This document shows positions 54,839 through 63,871 of a stretch of 64,000 bases of DNA, piece by piece; positions within the stretch are counted from its first letter, which is position 1; every line of letters starts with the position of its first letter. The notes below the pieces were generated by a model, which did no database searches, was not told where the DNA came from, and worked only from the letters and a program-made list of their open reading frames with translations. The translations under genes and the position numbers were made by a program. The stretch comes from Arthrobacter sp. Soil736 (GTDB lineage Bacteria; Actinomycetota; Actinomycetes; Actinomycetales; Micrococcaceae). The DNA lies in NCBI RefSeq assembly GCF_001428005.1, contig NZ_LMSB01000002.1, positions 83,950 to 147,949 of the forward strand. The letters run 5' to 3'.

Positions 54839-55570
54839 TTAGGAGAAGCAGCCAGGGTAGCCCTCTTTGAAGGTGGCTATATCTGCGGCGGACAGTGTTC
54901 CGTCCGGTTGGAACGGGATGGTCGCGGACGCGCAGGATAGGTGCGCCTCGTCGGTCGCCTCGCCCTTATTGGTCGAGACGCAGAGGTCAGCGCTAATGTC
55001 GCCGCCGTCCTGCACGGTCCCGCCGAGCGGAGCACAAACTTTCTGTTCTCTGGTAAGACGGTCTGCCTTGTCCTGCGCAGCCATGGCCGACGCCTGGGCT
55101 TCCGCTTCTGCCTCGGATGCTTCCGCTTGTGCTGACGCTGCGGCTGATGCCTGCGCTGCTTCTTGCTTGGAGATGGCCGCGTCGCATCGCTCAATAGACT
55201 GGTCGGCCATGGCGCGAGCCTGCGGGAGCGAGACGCCCACATGTTGCGAGAAGGCGGTATCCAGTTTCGGGTCGCCTTGGTTATCCCCCGTCGCGAGGTA
55301 GCGGAGTATTTTGCTTCCGAAATCGCATTGGTGGTGGACCGCGTGAATGAGCCCGGCGGAAGGAGAAGAGGGATCCTCTGTCGCACTCACCGCGCCGGTA
55401 TCGGTCGTTGCACTCACCGCGCCGGTATCGGTCGTTGCACTTTCACTGACGGTAGGGGGCGTAGTGCGGTCGTCTTCAGGGACGCTTGAGCAGCCGGTCA
55501 GGATCACGGCTGCTGCAACTGCTCCAAATAGGGCGGTGATTCGCAGCTTGGCACGGCTTGTACGCTCCAT
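54839..55570 (-). CDS. Lipoprotein with Ala-rich helix
   Basis: The 243-aa product starts with a lipoprotein signal (KLRITALFGAVAAAVILTGC) and a Thr/Ser linker with a duplicated 9-residue unit. A central Ala/Glu/Gln-rich helix (SAQAEASEAEAEAQASAMAA) and a Cys-containing C-terminal part follow. Start 55570 fits the signal. The function is unknown; it is probably surface-anchored. Confidence 0.75.
   Translation of the reverse strand: MERTSRAKLRITALFGAVAAAVILTGCSSVPEDDRTTPPTVSESATTDTGAVSATTDTGAVSATEDPSSPSAGLIHAVHHQCDFGSKILRYLATGDNQGDPKLDTAFSQHVGVSLPQARAMADQSIERCDAAISKQEAAQASAAASAQAEASEAEAEAQASAMAAQDKADRLTREQKVCAPLGGTVQDGGDISADLCVSTNKGEATDEAHLSCASATIPFQPDGTLSAADIATFKEGYPGCFS
55383..55436 (+). 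repeat. 27-bp tandem duplication in the lipoprotein gene
   Basis: Two identical 27-base units encode a repeated TTDTGAVSA linker in frame. Such linkers vary readily in length between strains. Confidence 0.8.
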
Positions 55571-55829
55571 GTTCGTACCCCTCAGATAAGACACGCTATG
55601 AGCATAGAGTGCCAATCGGCTGTGCTGACATCCGGCGGGGATCCAGACATGCACAACGATGGAACGGGAGCGCGCATTTAGTGTTCGATTTCAGCTGTCC
55701 GTGCGGATCACTTTGATCTGGTTCTCCGCTAAGAGCGCGCTACGTAACACGGGGATGGGTGTTCACGACAGCGGGCTCACCCGATAGCAGCCCATCTTGA
55801 ACTCTTCGGACGCGGCGCTTAGTGCCTCG
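55571..55829. other. Intergenic stretch
   Basis: It holds the lipoprotein promoter region and the downstream flank of the leftward XRE gene. No gene was supported. Confidence 0.35.
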
Positions 55830-56075
55830 TCAAGACGCCAAGGAAATACGGGCGCTGGCATGGATGACTTCCTCGCTGACGCCGAGCCCCCTCGCCAAGG
55901 CTGTGATGGTCTCCGGATCCGGGAAGTTCCGCATCGGGCGGCCGTTAGCGATCTGCTGCAGGCGCCGACCGGCCGGTTCACCTCCGCAGTTTTCAGCCAA
56001 TCTTTCAAAGCTGCGCCCTACTTTGCGGGAGAGGATCAGCTGGGCAAGGGTTGGCCTTGCAAGGGCTGCTATCAC
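55830..56075 (-). CDS. Small XRE-type DNA-binding protein (81 aa)
   Basis: The protein reads LAQLILSRKVGRSFERLAEN, GRRLQQIANGRPMRNFPDPE and TITALARGLGVSEEVIHASA, the small actinobacterial HTH form with a NFPDP motif. GTG 56075 has AAGGAG upstream (7-base gap). It may regulate a neighbouring gene; no operator was recognised. Confidence 0.75.
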   Translation of the reverse strand: MIAALARPTLAQLILSRKVGRSFERLAENCGGEPAGRRLQQIANGRPMRNFPDPETITALARGLGVSEEVIHASARISLAS

Positions 56076-56262
56076 GGTGAAACTCCTTCAGGATGTGCGG
56101 GCGCCCCGAACGGGCAGGTCCACACTAGTTGTCATCATGGACAATCTCAGGAGTGTGAGACCTCCAGGGTGCCGCGTAGGACAGTCCCATCCGGAGACGA
56201 ACCGGCCTATCATAAGGGGCAACCGCGCCGGCTGGAGGCGTGGACCGTCAATGGAGGCGTGG

Positions 56263-57153
56263 ATGGACACGGCAAGTATTCGTCGGAAGTTCGAAGCCTT
56301 GGGCCGCAATGACCTCGCTACTGGCCCACTGGAATTTGCTGAATGCCGGATCGCCCTCGGGCTGAAGGCCACGAAGGCGGTTCTAGTAATCTCCCCACAA
56401 GCCGTGTCTGTCCTTGCGGTGGATTGGAGCGGCTTCCTGCCACCCAGGCTGCACAAACTGGACGCCGTTCTGAACGAAGCAGACATCGCCGTAGTCCAAG
56501 TCCAATTGCCCGTTCCCGAGGTCCTTCCCCTCCACGGAATTTCCCTGCCGGAACGCGTATCGGTAGAGACGAGCAGAATTCCGGTCGTCCGCATCGGAGC
56601 GGCCCAGGGATTCATCATCGACCTTGTCCTGGCGGAAAGTGTTGACGCCGTCCGAATGGTTGCAGCCATGGCCAGAACGCTGGATTCCGCGACAAAGTCA
56701 ACTGCGGACACCGATCTCAGAATCCGTCAGATTGCCGCCGAATCGCTAGGCCTAGATGTTTCACGGCCGGACCGGCTCGAATGTTACTTCGCCACCACGC
56801 TGGATGAAGACTACGACCCCGGACTGAAAGTTGTTCTCGCTATTTCTGCCGAGCGCATCGGCATCATCGACCTCGACCTCTTTACGGGCGACGCGGAGGA
56901 TGACACCGCGGAGGTCGCGGATCTTGACGAAATAGTCTGGGGCCGTCTCGGCCTGCCTCCTGGAACACGGCTCACGTTCACCCCTGCCGGGTTTGTAGTC
57001 AAGAACTGGCCGGGGCCCCTTACGCTCGCGCTGGGATTCGATAGCGGTGACAGGTGGAGGATCAGAATGGCCGAGCCGGCCGGCGGCCGACCGGCACCGG
57101 CCTTCTATGCGGGATTGCTCCAGCGGCTGGACCGGGCCATCGCCGACAGGTAG
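56263..57153 (+). CDS. Hypothetical protein (296 aa) with two similar halves
   Basis: The ATG at 56263 follows GGAGG with a 5-base gap. The sequence is beta-rich with paired segments such as AVLVISPQAVSVLAVDW and KVVLAISAERIGIIDLDLF, suggesting an internal duplication. No signal peptide, membrane helix or known domain was seen. Confidence 0.7.
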   Translation: MDTASIRRKFEALGRNDLATGPLEFAECRIALGLKATKAVLVISPQAVSVLAVDWSGFLPPRLHKLDAVLNEADIAVVQVQLPVPEVLPLHGISLPERVSVETSRIPVVRIGAAQGFIIDLVLAESVDAVRMVAAMARTLDSATKSTADTDLRIRQIAAESLGLDVSRPDRLECYFATTLDEDYDPGLKVVLAISAERIGIIDLDLFTGDAEDDTAEVADLDEIVWGRLGLPPGTRLTFTPAGFVVKNWPGPLTLALGFDSGDRWRIRMAEPAGGRPAPAFYAGLLQRLDRAIADR

Positions 57154-57225
57154 GTCGGCTTCTGGCCCGGTCCGTCAACGCCGCCAGAGCGGACGCAAGG
57201 CGCGAGACATGACGACTGCGGGGAG

Positions 57226-57645
57226 TCAGCCGATTTTGGTCCAGGTGCCGCAGTTCTTACTGACGAACCCTTCCCCTCCGTAGATGGTGACGACCGGGCC
57301 CTGCGGCGCGAAAGTGAGGAAGTCATTGGCGATGGTGCCGCCCTGGGCTGCTGTCCGTTCCCAGTAGCAGTCGTGGATGCCGTTCGCCCCTTTCGGCACC
57401 TGTACCTGGTAGGTGCCCTCGGCGATGTCCTTCCCTACGGTGAACGTCCCGTCGGTCATGGTGGTCTTAGGCGCCGGCGGGACACCGTTGGCTACACGCT
57501 TGAGCTCAGCGACGAAGGGCGCCGTCGGGCACATCTTCACAGCGGCCTTCGCCTGGGAGCGAACCTTGGGACCTGCCGGGTTCTCGCCGAATTTACGGTC
57601 CCACCCATCTTCGGGCGGTAGCGCGCACAGCAGCAGCACGTCGGC
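57226..57645 (-). pseudogene. C-terminal half of the PASTA lipoprotein, separated by an amber codon
   Basis: Directly in frame after the TAG at 57646-57648 the sequence continues ADVLLLCALPPEDGWDRKFG, MCPTAPFVAELKRVANGVPP, GTFTVGKDIAEGTYQVQVPK and ends in CGTWTKIG. It has no signal peptide of its own, so it reads as the missing second half of the upstream gene. Translation from the GTG at 57639, annotated as a separate gene, is possible but would leave a protein that cannot be exported. Confidence 0.65.
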
Positions 57646-58248
57646 CTACGCAGAGGAAGGCAGACTGATGTCCCCACCGCCGGCGCCTATCTGCTTGACC
57701 ACGGCGGCCTCGTCGGGCTCGAGTTCGAATTCGTCGTGGTGCCATGTGCCGTCCACGTACAAGTCGCAGGACTGGAGTTTCTTGAACGCCGGGGCCGCCC
57801 AGATCGCCTTCACGGAGTGGAAGACCTGATTGTCCTCTGCGGTGATTGCGTTGCCTGTGGGTGAGCACCGGAACTCGTATCTCAGCGACCTGAGCACCGC
57901 GGCCCTGGCGGCATCAGCTTCGGCGCGGGTGGATTTCAGATGGAGGACTGCCGAGCCGCGCTCTATCTCTCCGCCGGCTTCCGGTTCGGTGCGGAGCACG
58001 AGAGTTGAGTCCGGTGGAAGATCACCGAAGGCGGCTCCGTCTGTTCCGACCGTCTTCCAGGCGATTCCTGCCGCTCCAAGTGCGTCCCTTGCCTGGGTGA
58101 ATGTCTTTCCGGTGACGTCCGGAACGATTTTCGGCTCAGTAGTGCTCGTCGCGGTCGGGGATGCCTGCTCCTGAGGCGGCGGGCCGCTGCAGCCGGCAAG
58201 AAGCAATCCTGCACATGCCGCGACAGCGGCCATCACCTTGAATTTCAT
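57646..58248 (-). CDS. PASTA-domain lipoprotein, N-terminal half
   Basis: The 200-aa product has a lipoprotein signal (MAAVAACAGLLLAGC), a Thr/Pro linker, one PASTA domain (VPDVTGKTFTQARDALGAAG, then LRTEPEAGGEIERGSAVLHL) and a Cys-bearing region (RYEFRCSPTGNAITAEDNQV). It ends at TAG, after which coding sequence continues in the same frame. PASTA domains bind peptidoglycan or beta-lactam-like ligands. Confidence 0.8.
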   Translation of the reverse strand: MKFKVMAAVAACAGLLLAGCSGPPPQEQASPTATSTTEPKIVPDVTGKTFTQARDALGAAGIAWKTVGTDGAAFGDLPPDSTLVLRTEPEAGGEIERGSAVLHLKSTRAEADAARAAVLRSLRYEFRCSPTGNAITAEDNQVFHSVKAIWAAPAFKKLQSCDLYVDGTWHHDEFELEPDEAAVVKQIGAGGGDISLPSSA

Positions 58249-58395
58249 TCTGTATTCCCCCAACGAGCGACTCACGTTTTGTGCCTATCCTAGGGTCTCG
58301 CAGCGGAAGGCCGCCTTCTACACCGGATTGTGGCGACCTGAACAGCGCTCCGGCCCCGGACGAACTGCGCCGGCCAAGGCGCCCGGCCGGCCCGG

Positions 58396-59278
58396 TCAGG
58401 GCCGTTTGCCGGCGGCTATGCTCTTGGCTGCCTCGCCCTTGTAGCCGCCGCAACGGACCGACCAGAGCGATGCCTGGCTTGCTGCGCCAATGTTGGACGG
58501 CTGGGCGTGGGGGCTGAGGTAGACGGAAATGCAGTCTGCGTTCTGTTCCAGTCCTGACGTGCCGTGCGCGCCATAGATCACACCTATCCGTGACACGGCA
58601 GTGCCCTTGCCGTAGGGGCCATATACCTTGGCTTGGAGCATGTGGCCGCACTCGTGCAAAGCGATGCTCTTCGTTGTCGATTCGGGGATGTCTATTCGGA
58701 CGGCAAGGTCATCGCGGCCCCACCACATCATCCCGTAGACGTCACCGGAGCGACCGAAGGGTGGTTGAGGACGATCCGGGCCCGCGGACACCAGTTCCTC
58801 ACGTAGCCGTACACGCGCCGCGAGTATTCCTGCATGTAGACGCTCTTCGGAGAGGCTGCTGACGCCGGAGCGCTCCCACCGCCGACCACGTAGCCATTCC
58901 AGCCGCTTCCAAGAAGTCTTGATGCACCGAACCTGCCACCGGCAACGGGATAGTAGTGCAGCCGGCCTTGTGTATCTTTGGCCGTCAGTCCGAGCGTCCC
59001 AGGTCCCGCGAACCCGGACCTGATCGTGATCCCGCTCATTGTACCCCAACCAGATCCAACCGTTCTCCTGCTCTCCCTGACGAAGTTGCCCATCCCGTTG
59101 GTGCGGTACAGAAGCAACGCCCCGGAATGGTTGCGGGCAAGAATGTCCATTCCTCCGTCCCTGTCGAAGTCCAGCGCCTGGAGCTGGCTCAGGCGCTCCC
59201 ACCCGCTGCCAATGGTGATGGGCGGAGTGACGAGGGCGGATACGGGGTACTGCGTCAGGGACGCGGTGCTCCTGGAGG
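58396..59278 (-). pseudogene. HExxH metalloprotease-like secreted protein, frameshifted and 5'-truncated
   Basis: The first part has VCBS/tachylectin-like repeats (GSGWERLSQLQALDFDRDGG, MDILARNHSGALLLYRTNG, GSGWNGYVVG) and runs to RARIVLNH. The second, in another frame, reads PPFGRSGDVYGMMWWGRDD, SIALHECGHMLQ and NADCISVYLS. HECGH is a zinc-binding HExxH motif. The break is in the CCACCC near 58762. The frame has no start and merges into the 3' end of the SnoaL gene. Confidence 0.65.
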
Positions 59279-59677
59279 CGTGGACTCCTGGACGTTGGTG
59301 GCGGCCATCAGTTCCCAGTCCTGTGCGGTTCGGCGGGCAATGAAAGTGAGAACCCCGCTCCCGGGCGGAAGCGTGGTGGCGGTAGCTTCAGGAAGGCGTT
59401 CGCGGTTCCATTCGGCGTGCATCATCACGATCTGATCGCTCAACGGCATCACGTCGATCCGGGTCACCATCATCCTGGTGCCGGTCAGAAGCTTCTCGAA
59501 CACCACCTTGTGCCCGGCGGCGATCCCTTCGCGCCCACGCATCCGCTGCCCGAGGATACTGACAAACTCGGCCTCCGGAGCGAACAGTGCAGCAAACGCG
59601 TTCGCGTCTTTGGTGTTGAAGGCTTCGCTAAGCCGTTCCACAAGGGCGGTTGGCTCTGTTCCTGATTCGACGGTCAT
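59255..59677 (-). CDS. SnoaL-like/SgcJ family protein
   Basis: The 140-aa protein has the NTF2-like pattern ALVERLSEAFNTKDANAFAA, LFAPEAEFVSILGQRMRGRE and MHAEWNRERLPEA. ATG 59677 follows AAAGGA. The family includes small enzymes and binding proteins of diverse function. It is divergent from a TetR gene that probably controls it. Confidence 0.82.
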   Translation of the reverse strand: MTVESGTEPTALVERLSEAFNTKDANAFAALFAPEAEFVSILGQRMRGREGIAAGHKVVFEKLLTGTRMMVTRIDVMPLSDQIVMMHAEWNRERLPEATATTLPPGSGVLTFIARRTAQDWELMAATNVQESTPPGAPRP

Positions 59678-59688
59678 ATTGAATTCCT

Positions 59689-59725
59689 TTACTAGTAATC
59701 TAACCAATAGTCGGACGGTAGACTA
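59689..59725. promoter_or_regulatory. Palindromes between the SnoaL-like and TetR genes
   Basis: TTACTAGTAA (59689-59698) is a perfect palindrome and TAGTC-N8-GACTA (59708-59725) an inverted repeat, both within the 53-base divergent gap. Either could be the TetR operator. Confidence 0.5.
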
Positions 59726-59730
59726 GAGGC

Positions 59731-60411
59731 ATGGAAAATGTCAAGGACTCCGCCGGCCGGTACGAATCACCGCTGAGGATCCGGCAGGCCAAGTCAACCC
59801 GCGCCGCCGTGCTCAACGCTGCCCGGGACCTGTTCATCGCGAAAGGGTACGGCGCCACGACGGTCGAACAGATTGCCAGCCGTGCCGGGGTAAGCAAACC
59901 GACGGTATTCTCTGCCGCAGGCAACAAACAGACACTGCTGGCTGTACTGCGCGATGTGGCAATGGCAGGCGACGATGAAGAGATCGCCGTCGGTGCCCGG
60001 CCAGCCGCCCAACAAGTCCTTGCCGAACCGAACCAGTACCGTGCCACAGAACTTCTCGCCGGTCTGATTACAGCCATCGCGGGCCGCTACGCCGAAATCG
60101 ACCAGGTTCTGCGCGGCGCTGTCGGCAGCGGAGATGAGGCCCTGCGCGAACTATGGGAAACCGCCGAGCAACAACGGCACACCGGGGCACGCATGTGGGC
60201 GGATTCCCTGGCCGGCAAAGGTCCGCTCCGTCAAGGCATCGATACCCATACCGCTGCAGACATCCTTTGGCTCTACATGTCCGCCGACGTCTACCACCGT
60301 CTAGTCCGCGACCGCGGCTGGAGCCCGCAACAATTCCAGTCATGGCTCACCGAAACCCTCACGCTCTCACTCCTGCCTCCCGCACCCCCAGGGGTCAACC
60401 CCTCCCATTAG
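59731..60411 (+). CDS. TetR-family transcriptional regulator
   Basis: The DNA-binding domain reads AVLNAARDLFIAKGYGATTV, EQIASRAGVSKPTVFSAAGN, KQTLLAVL. The 226-aa length is normal. It is divergent from the SnoaL-like gene; palindromes in the short gap suggest local regulation. Confidence 0.9.
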   Translation: MENVKDSAGRYESPLRIRQAKSTRAAVLNAARDLFIAKGYGATTVEQIASRAGVSKPTVFSAAGNKQTLLAVLRDVAMAGDDEEIAVGARPAAQQVLAEPNQYRATELLAGLITAIAGRYAEIDQVLRGAVGSGDEALRELWETAEQQRHTGARMWADSLAGKGPLRQGIDTHTAADILWLYMSADVYHRLVRDRGWSPQQFQSWLTETLTLSLLPPAPPGVNPSH

Positions 60412-60957
60412 TCGAAGCACTTGCTTGACGTATGGCACCTGACCGCGCCACTTAACGCCGCAAAATTCACGCCAAATACCGCAGAGAATTACATCAAGAG
60501 CGCAGATCGTTGCCTGGCCTGTCCGGTGGAGGACCGGCTATCGGGCATCGTGACTTTTCTCTCGAGTCGAGAGCTGAAACCTTGCGAAGAATCGCCATGA
60601 CTGCATGTCCGTGGCTCTCTGACGCCTTGGACCATCGCGCGGCAGGCCGACTCGATCTGAGTACTGATCCCCGTAGTCTCCACACGGGTCCCCGCCAAGT
60701 CGAGTAGTAGATACGCATGACATGCCTCGGGCACGATGCGAAAGTGGCGTTCACGTTCAACAACTCCACGGGGGACCCACAAGTGAAGAGACCGCCCGTT
60801 CACCTCATGTCAGGCCGACGCGCAACGAATTCAGCAGCCCCGAACCGACGCAAATACAGGGGCTCGCGACCGATGATTCAGAGAGTGACATCAAGCCCGC
60901 CGGCCCTTTAGCGCGTCTGCCCCTGTAGATTGTCGGCACCAGGTGGGATCCTGCATC
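60412..60957. other. Gene-free stretch
   Basis: Several short frames exist on the minus strand but none has a ribosome site or family resemblance. Confidence 0.35.
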
Positions 60958-61419
60958 ATGGCAACCAAACGTCGTCGCTCAAGTAGCGCGGGGGCCGGCG
61001 CCGTCGGGTGTGGCCCCTTCGGCTTCTTCCTCGCACTCGTCGTGATCGGGCTCCTCATCCAGTACTGGTGGGTTCTCCTGATCGCTCTCGGTGTGGTTGC
61101 ACTGACCGTGGTGCTCGTCCGCTTCGCTATGGCCCCGCCCCGTCCGGTCAGAGTGCGCCCGCCCAAGTCGCCCAGTTCGCCCAAGCCCCGGCCGGTCATG
61201 ACCCCGCCCAGCCCGGCCCTCGTCAGTGACGATCTCGCGGACCAGATGCGCGCCACCAAACAGGTCCGCCACATACGCGAGATGCAGGAGTGGGATTACG
61301 AGTGGATCCGGCTGACCTACCCGGAGAAGAGCAGCCGGGAACTCAGTGAAATCGCCAACTCCCACTTCGCGCGGGGGCGGTCGATCGGCGTCAACTACGG
61401 GGACCCCTCCGTCCCCTGA
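60958..61419 (+). CDS. Membrane protein with basic N-terminus (153 aa)
   Basis: A basic start (ATKRRRSSSAGAG) is followed by two hydrophobic segments (FFLALVVIGLLIQYWWVLLI, ALGVVALTVVLVRFAM), a Pro-rich linker and a charged tail (EWDYEWIRLTYPEKSSREL). Start 60958 is the second in-frame ATG-type codon and fits best. Function unknown. Confidence 0.7.
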   Translation: MATKRRRSSSAGAGAVGCGPFGFFLALVVIGLLIQYWWVLLIALGVVALTVVLVRFAMAPPRPVRVRPPKSPSSPKPRPVMTPPSPALVSDDLADQMRATKQVRHIREMQEWDYEWIRLTYPEKSSRELSEIANSHFARGRSIGVNYGDPSVP

Positions 61420-61552
61420 CTCAGAGGCCCCAAGCCTCACTAGCCTACGGCGCCGCTATCTAATGCCACGTCTGGGGCAGGAAGCGCTATCGTGTTGCCG
61501 CATTCCATGGACAACGCGCAGTCGACACTATCCGCGTATGACTGCCGCCGAA

Positions 61553-62119
61553 TTACAGCTCGTCGGCTTCGAGCCCGTCTGCCAGCTCGGACCAGAACGG
61601 AATGTGCTGAGCGCTTGAAGGATGAGCGGGAGGTGCGTGGAACTCGCGGGCGACATAGTCCAGCAGGTTGTCGCTGTAATAGATGACATCGTACTGGTAC
61701 ACCGAAAAGAGCGGACTCGGCACGTCTCCCGGGCCGACGGCGACGTATCGGTGTGAGTAAACAGGGACGAGCCTCGGAAAGGCTTCAAGCCGAGTCCGGG
61801 CGTGAGCCAACGCGAGCTCCTGATCAGCCGGCCTGTCGCCCCACGACACCGGCCAGAAATCGTTGTGTTCAACGTCGAACAAGGCACTTTCAACCGGCCA
61901 GAAGAGGCGTCGTTCGATCTCTTCACGGTCCCCGTGCCGCCAGTCCACCCATCCGCGCCCGAGGGGAAGCACCACGGTGAGGAATTGGCGGTGCGTGAGG
62001 CTGAACGAGAAACCAAAGCGCTCCTCGACCTGGTCCAGTTCCTCATTGCTCAGGCCGCGCTCCAGCGCCACCCCGGCGGTACGGAGCCGATTCACGACCT
62101 GACCGACGAGTTCTGACAT
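61553..62119 (-). CDS. SMI1/KNR4-family protein
   Basis: The 188-aa protein begins with the family core ERGLSNEELDQVEERFGFSF, HRQFLTVVLPLGRGWVDWR, and has YSHRYVAVGPGD in the middle. Such proteins often serve as immunity proteins of polymorphic toxins, but no toxin gene is adjacent. ATG 62119 is chosen at the usual family start. Confidence 0.82.
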   Translation of the reverse strand: MSELVGQVVNRLRTAGVALERGLSNEELDQVEERFGFSFSLTHRQFLTVVLPLGRGWVDWRHGDREEIERRLFWPVESALFDVEHNDFWPVSWGDRPADQELALAHARTRLEAFPRLVPVYSHRYVAVGPGDVPSPLFSVYQYDVIYYSDNLLDYVAREFHAPPAHPSSAQHIPFWSELADGLEADEL

Positions 62120-62189
62120 GGAACAATCATGCCGAACACGCATTCACCCTGCAGGCTGGCCTCGGCGTGGGATCAGTTCGGATCGTCGG

Positions 62190-62495
62190 CTAGTACTTGT
62201 CCGGAGAGTCGATCGACTCCCCCACCGTGATTTCGGGTGCCACGTTCGGATCGCCGCCGACCGAGCCGATGAACGCCTGGATCTCGGGATCACCGAAGAA
62301 CTTCTGGAATGCCTCCAGGGACTCCCATTCGTCGATCACGAGGACAAACCCCTCCCCGATCGCGAACTGATGGTGGATGGCGCCAGCCGCCCGACCGCGC
62401 TCGCCCCAATTGCGGTATTCATCCGCGCGCTCCTCGAGCGACTTGGTGAACACGCTCGTTTCACCGGAAACCTTGGTTGTGATGATGACGGACAT
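62190..62495 (-). CDS. Small dimeric alpha/beta-barrel-like protein (101 aa)
   Basis: The sequence VSGETSVFTKSLEERADEYR, AIHHQFAIGEGFVLVIDEWE and SLEAFQKFFGDPEIQAFIGS resembles antibiotic-biosynthesis-monooxygenase-type folds. Function unknown. Confidence 0.75.
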   Translation of the reverse strand: MSVIITTKVSGETSVFTKSLEERADEYRNWGERGRAAGAIHHQFAIGEGFVLVIDEWESLEAFQKFFGDPEIQAFIGSVGGDPNVAPEITVGESIDSPDKY

Positions 62496-62669
62496 GGTGA
62501 TGATCTCCTTTGGCCTGAATGGAGCCCATGCTAGCCAACCCCATAAAGGCCAGCAATAGAAGCAATGACGATTTGTGTGGCATAGGCGCCCGTTCAGAAC
62601 CCCTCACCGGGCGCTGTTCACAAGACCTTCCGCGGCTACGGGGCCTGAAATTGTGGCAGGCTCTTCGAT

Positions 62670-62908
62670 ATGGCGTTTGAACACGGGATGGTGCCTGGTG
62701 GCAATGTCGCGGAGTGGGGTACGGAGTGTCGCACGAGGGCTCTCGCGGCGTTGGAGGCAGGTGACTGGAAGTCAGCTCATGACTGGACAAAGAGCTGGGT
62801 TGGGTGGGGCGGGGGTGCTTGGGTCCCTGACACGTGGCTTCTGTACGCCGCGGCCACCGTCGTTCAGGGAAAGCCGAGAATTGCTGTTCACAGCCTGGAC
62901 CTTTCGGT
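62670..62908 (+). pseudogene. N-terminal part of a hypothetical gene cut by an IS remnant
   Basis: The ATG frame GNVAEWGTECRTRALAALEA, GDWKSAHDWTKSWVGW, TWLLYAAATVVQGK has strong coding character and then passes into transposase-derived sequence. The rest of the gene is not visible. Confidence 0.5.
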
Positions 62909-63629
62909 GAAGATCGTGACGGCGCCTGGGTGGCCGACATCACCGGCATGCTCGAACTCTCCGCATGGCCCAGAGGTTTACGGGTCATCGTCCGCAAGGA
63001 AATCCCGACCCCGGCGCCCAACTGCGGATCACGGACGTCGACGGGATGCGCTACACCGCGTTCGCGACCAACCAGGCCCGGGGCCAACTCGCTGACCTCG
63101 AAGTCCGGCACCGGTTGCGGGCCCGCTGCGAGGACCGGATCCGGGGTGCCAAGGAAACCGGCCTTCAAAACCTGCCCCTGTACTCCTCCGCGGCGAACAC
63201 GCTCTGGTGCCATCTGGTCATGCTCGCGGCCGAGCTGATGGCGTGGGCGCAGATGCTTGCCTTCGCGGGAACGAAGGCGCGGCGGTGGGAACCCAAGAAA
63301 CTCCGGGCCCGGATTTTCGAGATCGGAGGGAAAATCAGCCGGCACGCCAGACGGGTCACCGTTCATCTGGCCTCTTTGGCCCCCGAACTAACACTGCTGA
63401 TAAACGGCCTCGCCAGACTGGGGGCCATCACACCGCCATAACCGGTCGGCCAACGACGAATCGACAGAGAAAGGACCGAAATTCCGGGTGGCAGTGGAAC
63501 CGCCCGCGCCCAGCCGCCACCGGTCAGCGGGCACTCTGTCGCGCCCTCATGCAAAAATCGACGACGTCAGGCAGCCAGTAAGCCCTGACCCCGCCGAAAT
63601 CCCGCCTCATGAAAGATCGAGGCTAACGG
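62909..63629 (+). mobile_element. IS1380-type transposase remnant
   Basis: The frame DGAWVADITGMLELSAWPRG, then after a frameshift near 62998 PGAQLRITDVDGMRYTAFAT, LRARCEDRIRGAKETGLQNL and ARRWEPKKLRARIFEIGGKI, is the C-terminal half of an IS1380-family transposase. The 5' half is missing. The stretch ending CTCATGAAAGATCGAGGCTA is probably the right end of the element. Confidence 0.7.
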
Positions 63630-63663
63630 CCCGTTTGCTCCATTAGGTGCTCGATTGGAGAAA

Positions 63664-63705
63664 ATGAGTGGTAAAAACAGCAAAATTGAGTGGTCCGACT
63701 CCTGA
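63664..63705 (+). pseudogene. Possible N-terminal scrap of a DUF5131/Gp37-like gene
   Basis: The 13-codon frame [13 protein letters not shown] matches the typical start (SKIEWTD) of phage Gp37-like DUF5131 proteins and then stops. Evidence is slight. Confidence 0.25.
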
Positions 63706-63871
63706 CTCACAGAGAACGGCGGGGTCGCTCACTGCGCATCCAGGACCCACAACATCCACCCCTCCTTGTGCATTAGCCGCCGCGGTCGCATCATGGAGCC
63801 GTGACCCGCCACATCGCCGGGAAAGACCGTATGCCTACCGCTTCCCGGCACGGACAACCAAGAGGTGCGGC
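63706..63871. other. Intergenic stretch before the ABC gene
   Basis: No supported gene; it presumably holds the promoter of the ABC transporter gene. Confidence 0.3.

Noticed and set aside
60489-60803. 104-aa minus frame in the 60.4-60.9 kb gap
   Set aside because: There is no ribosome site, no recognisable domain, and alternative frames are equally open.
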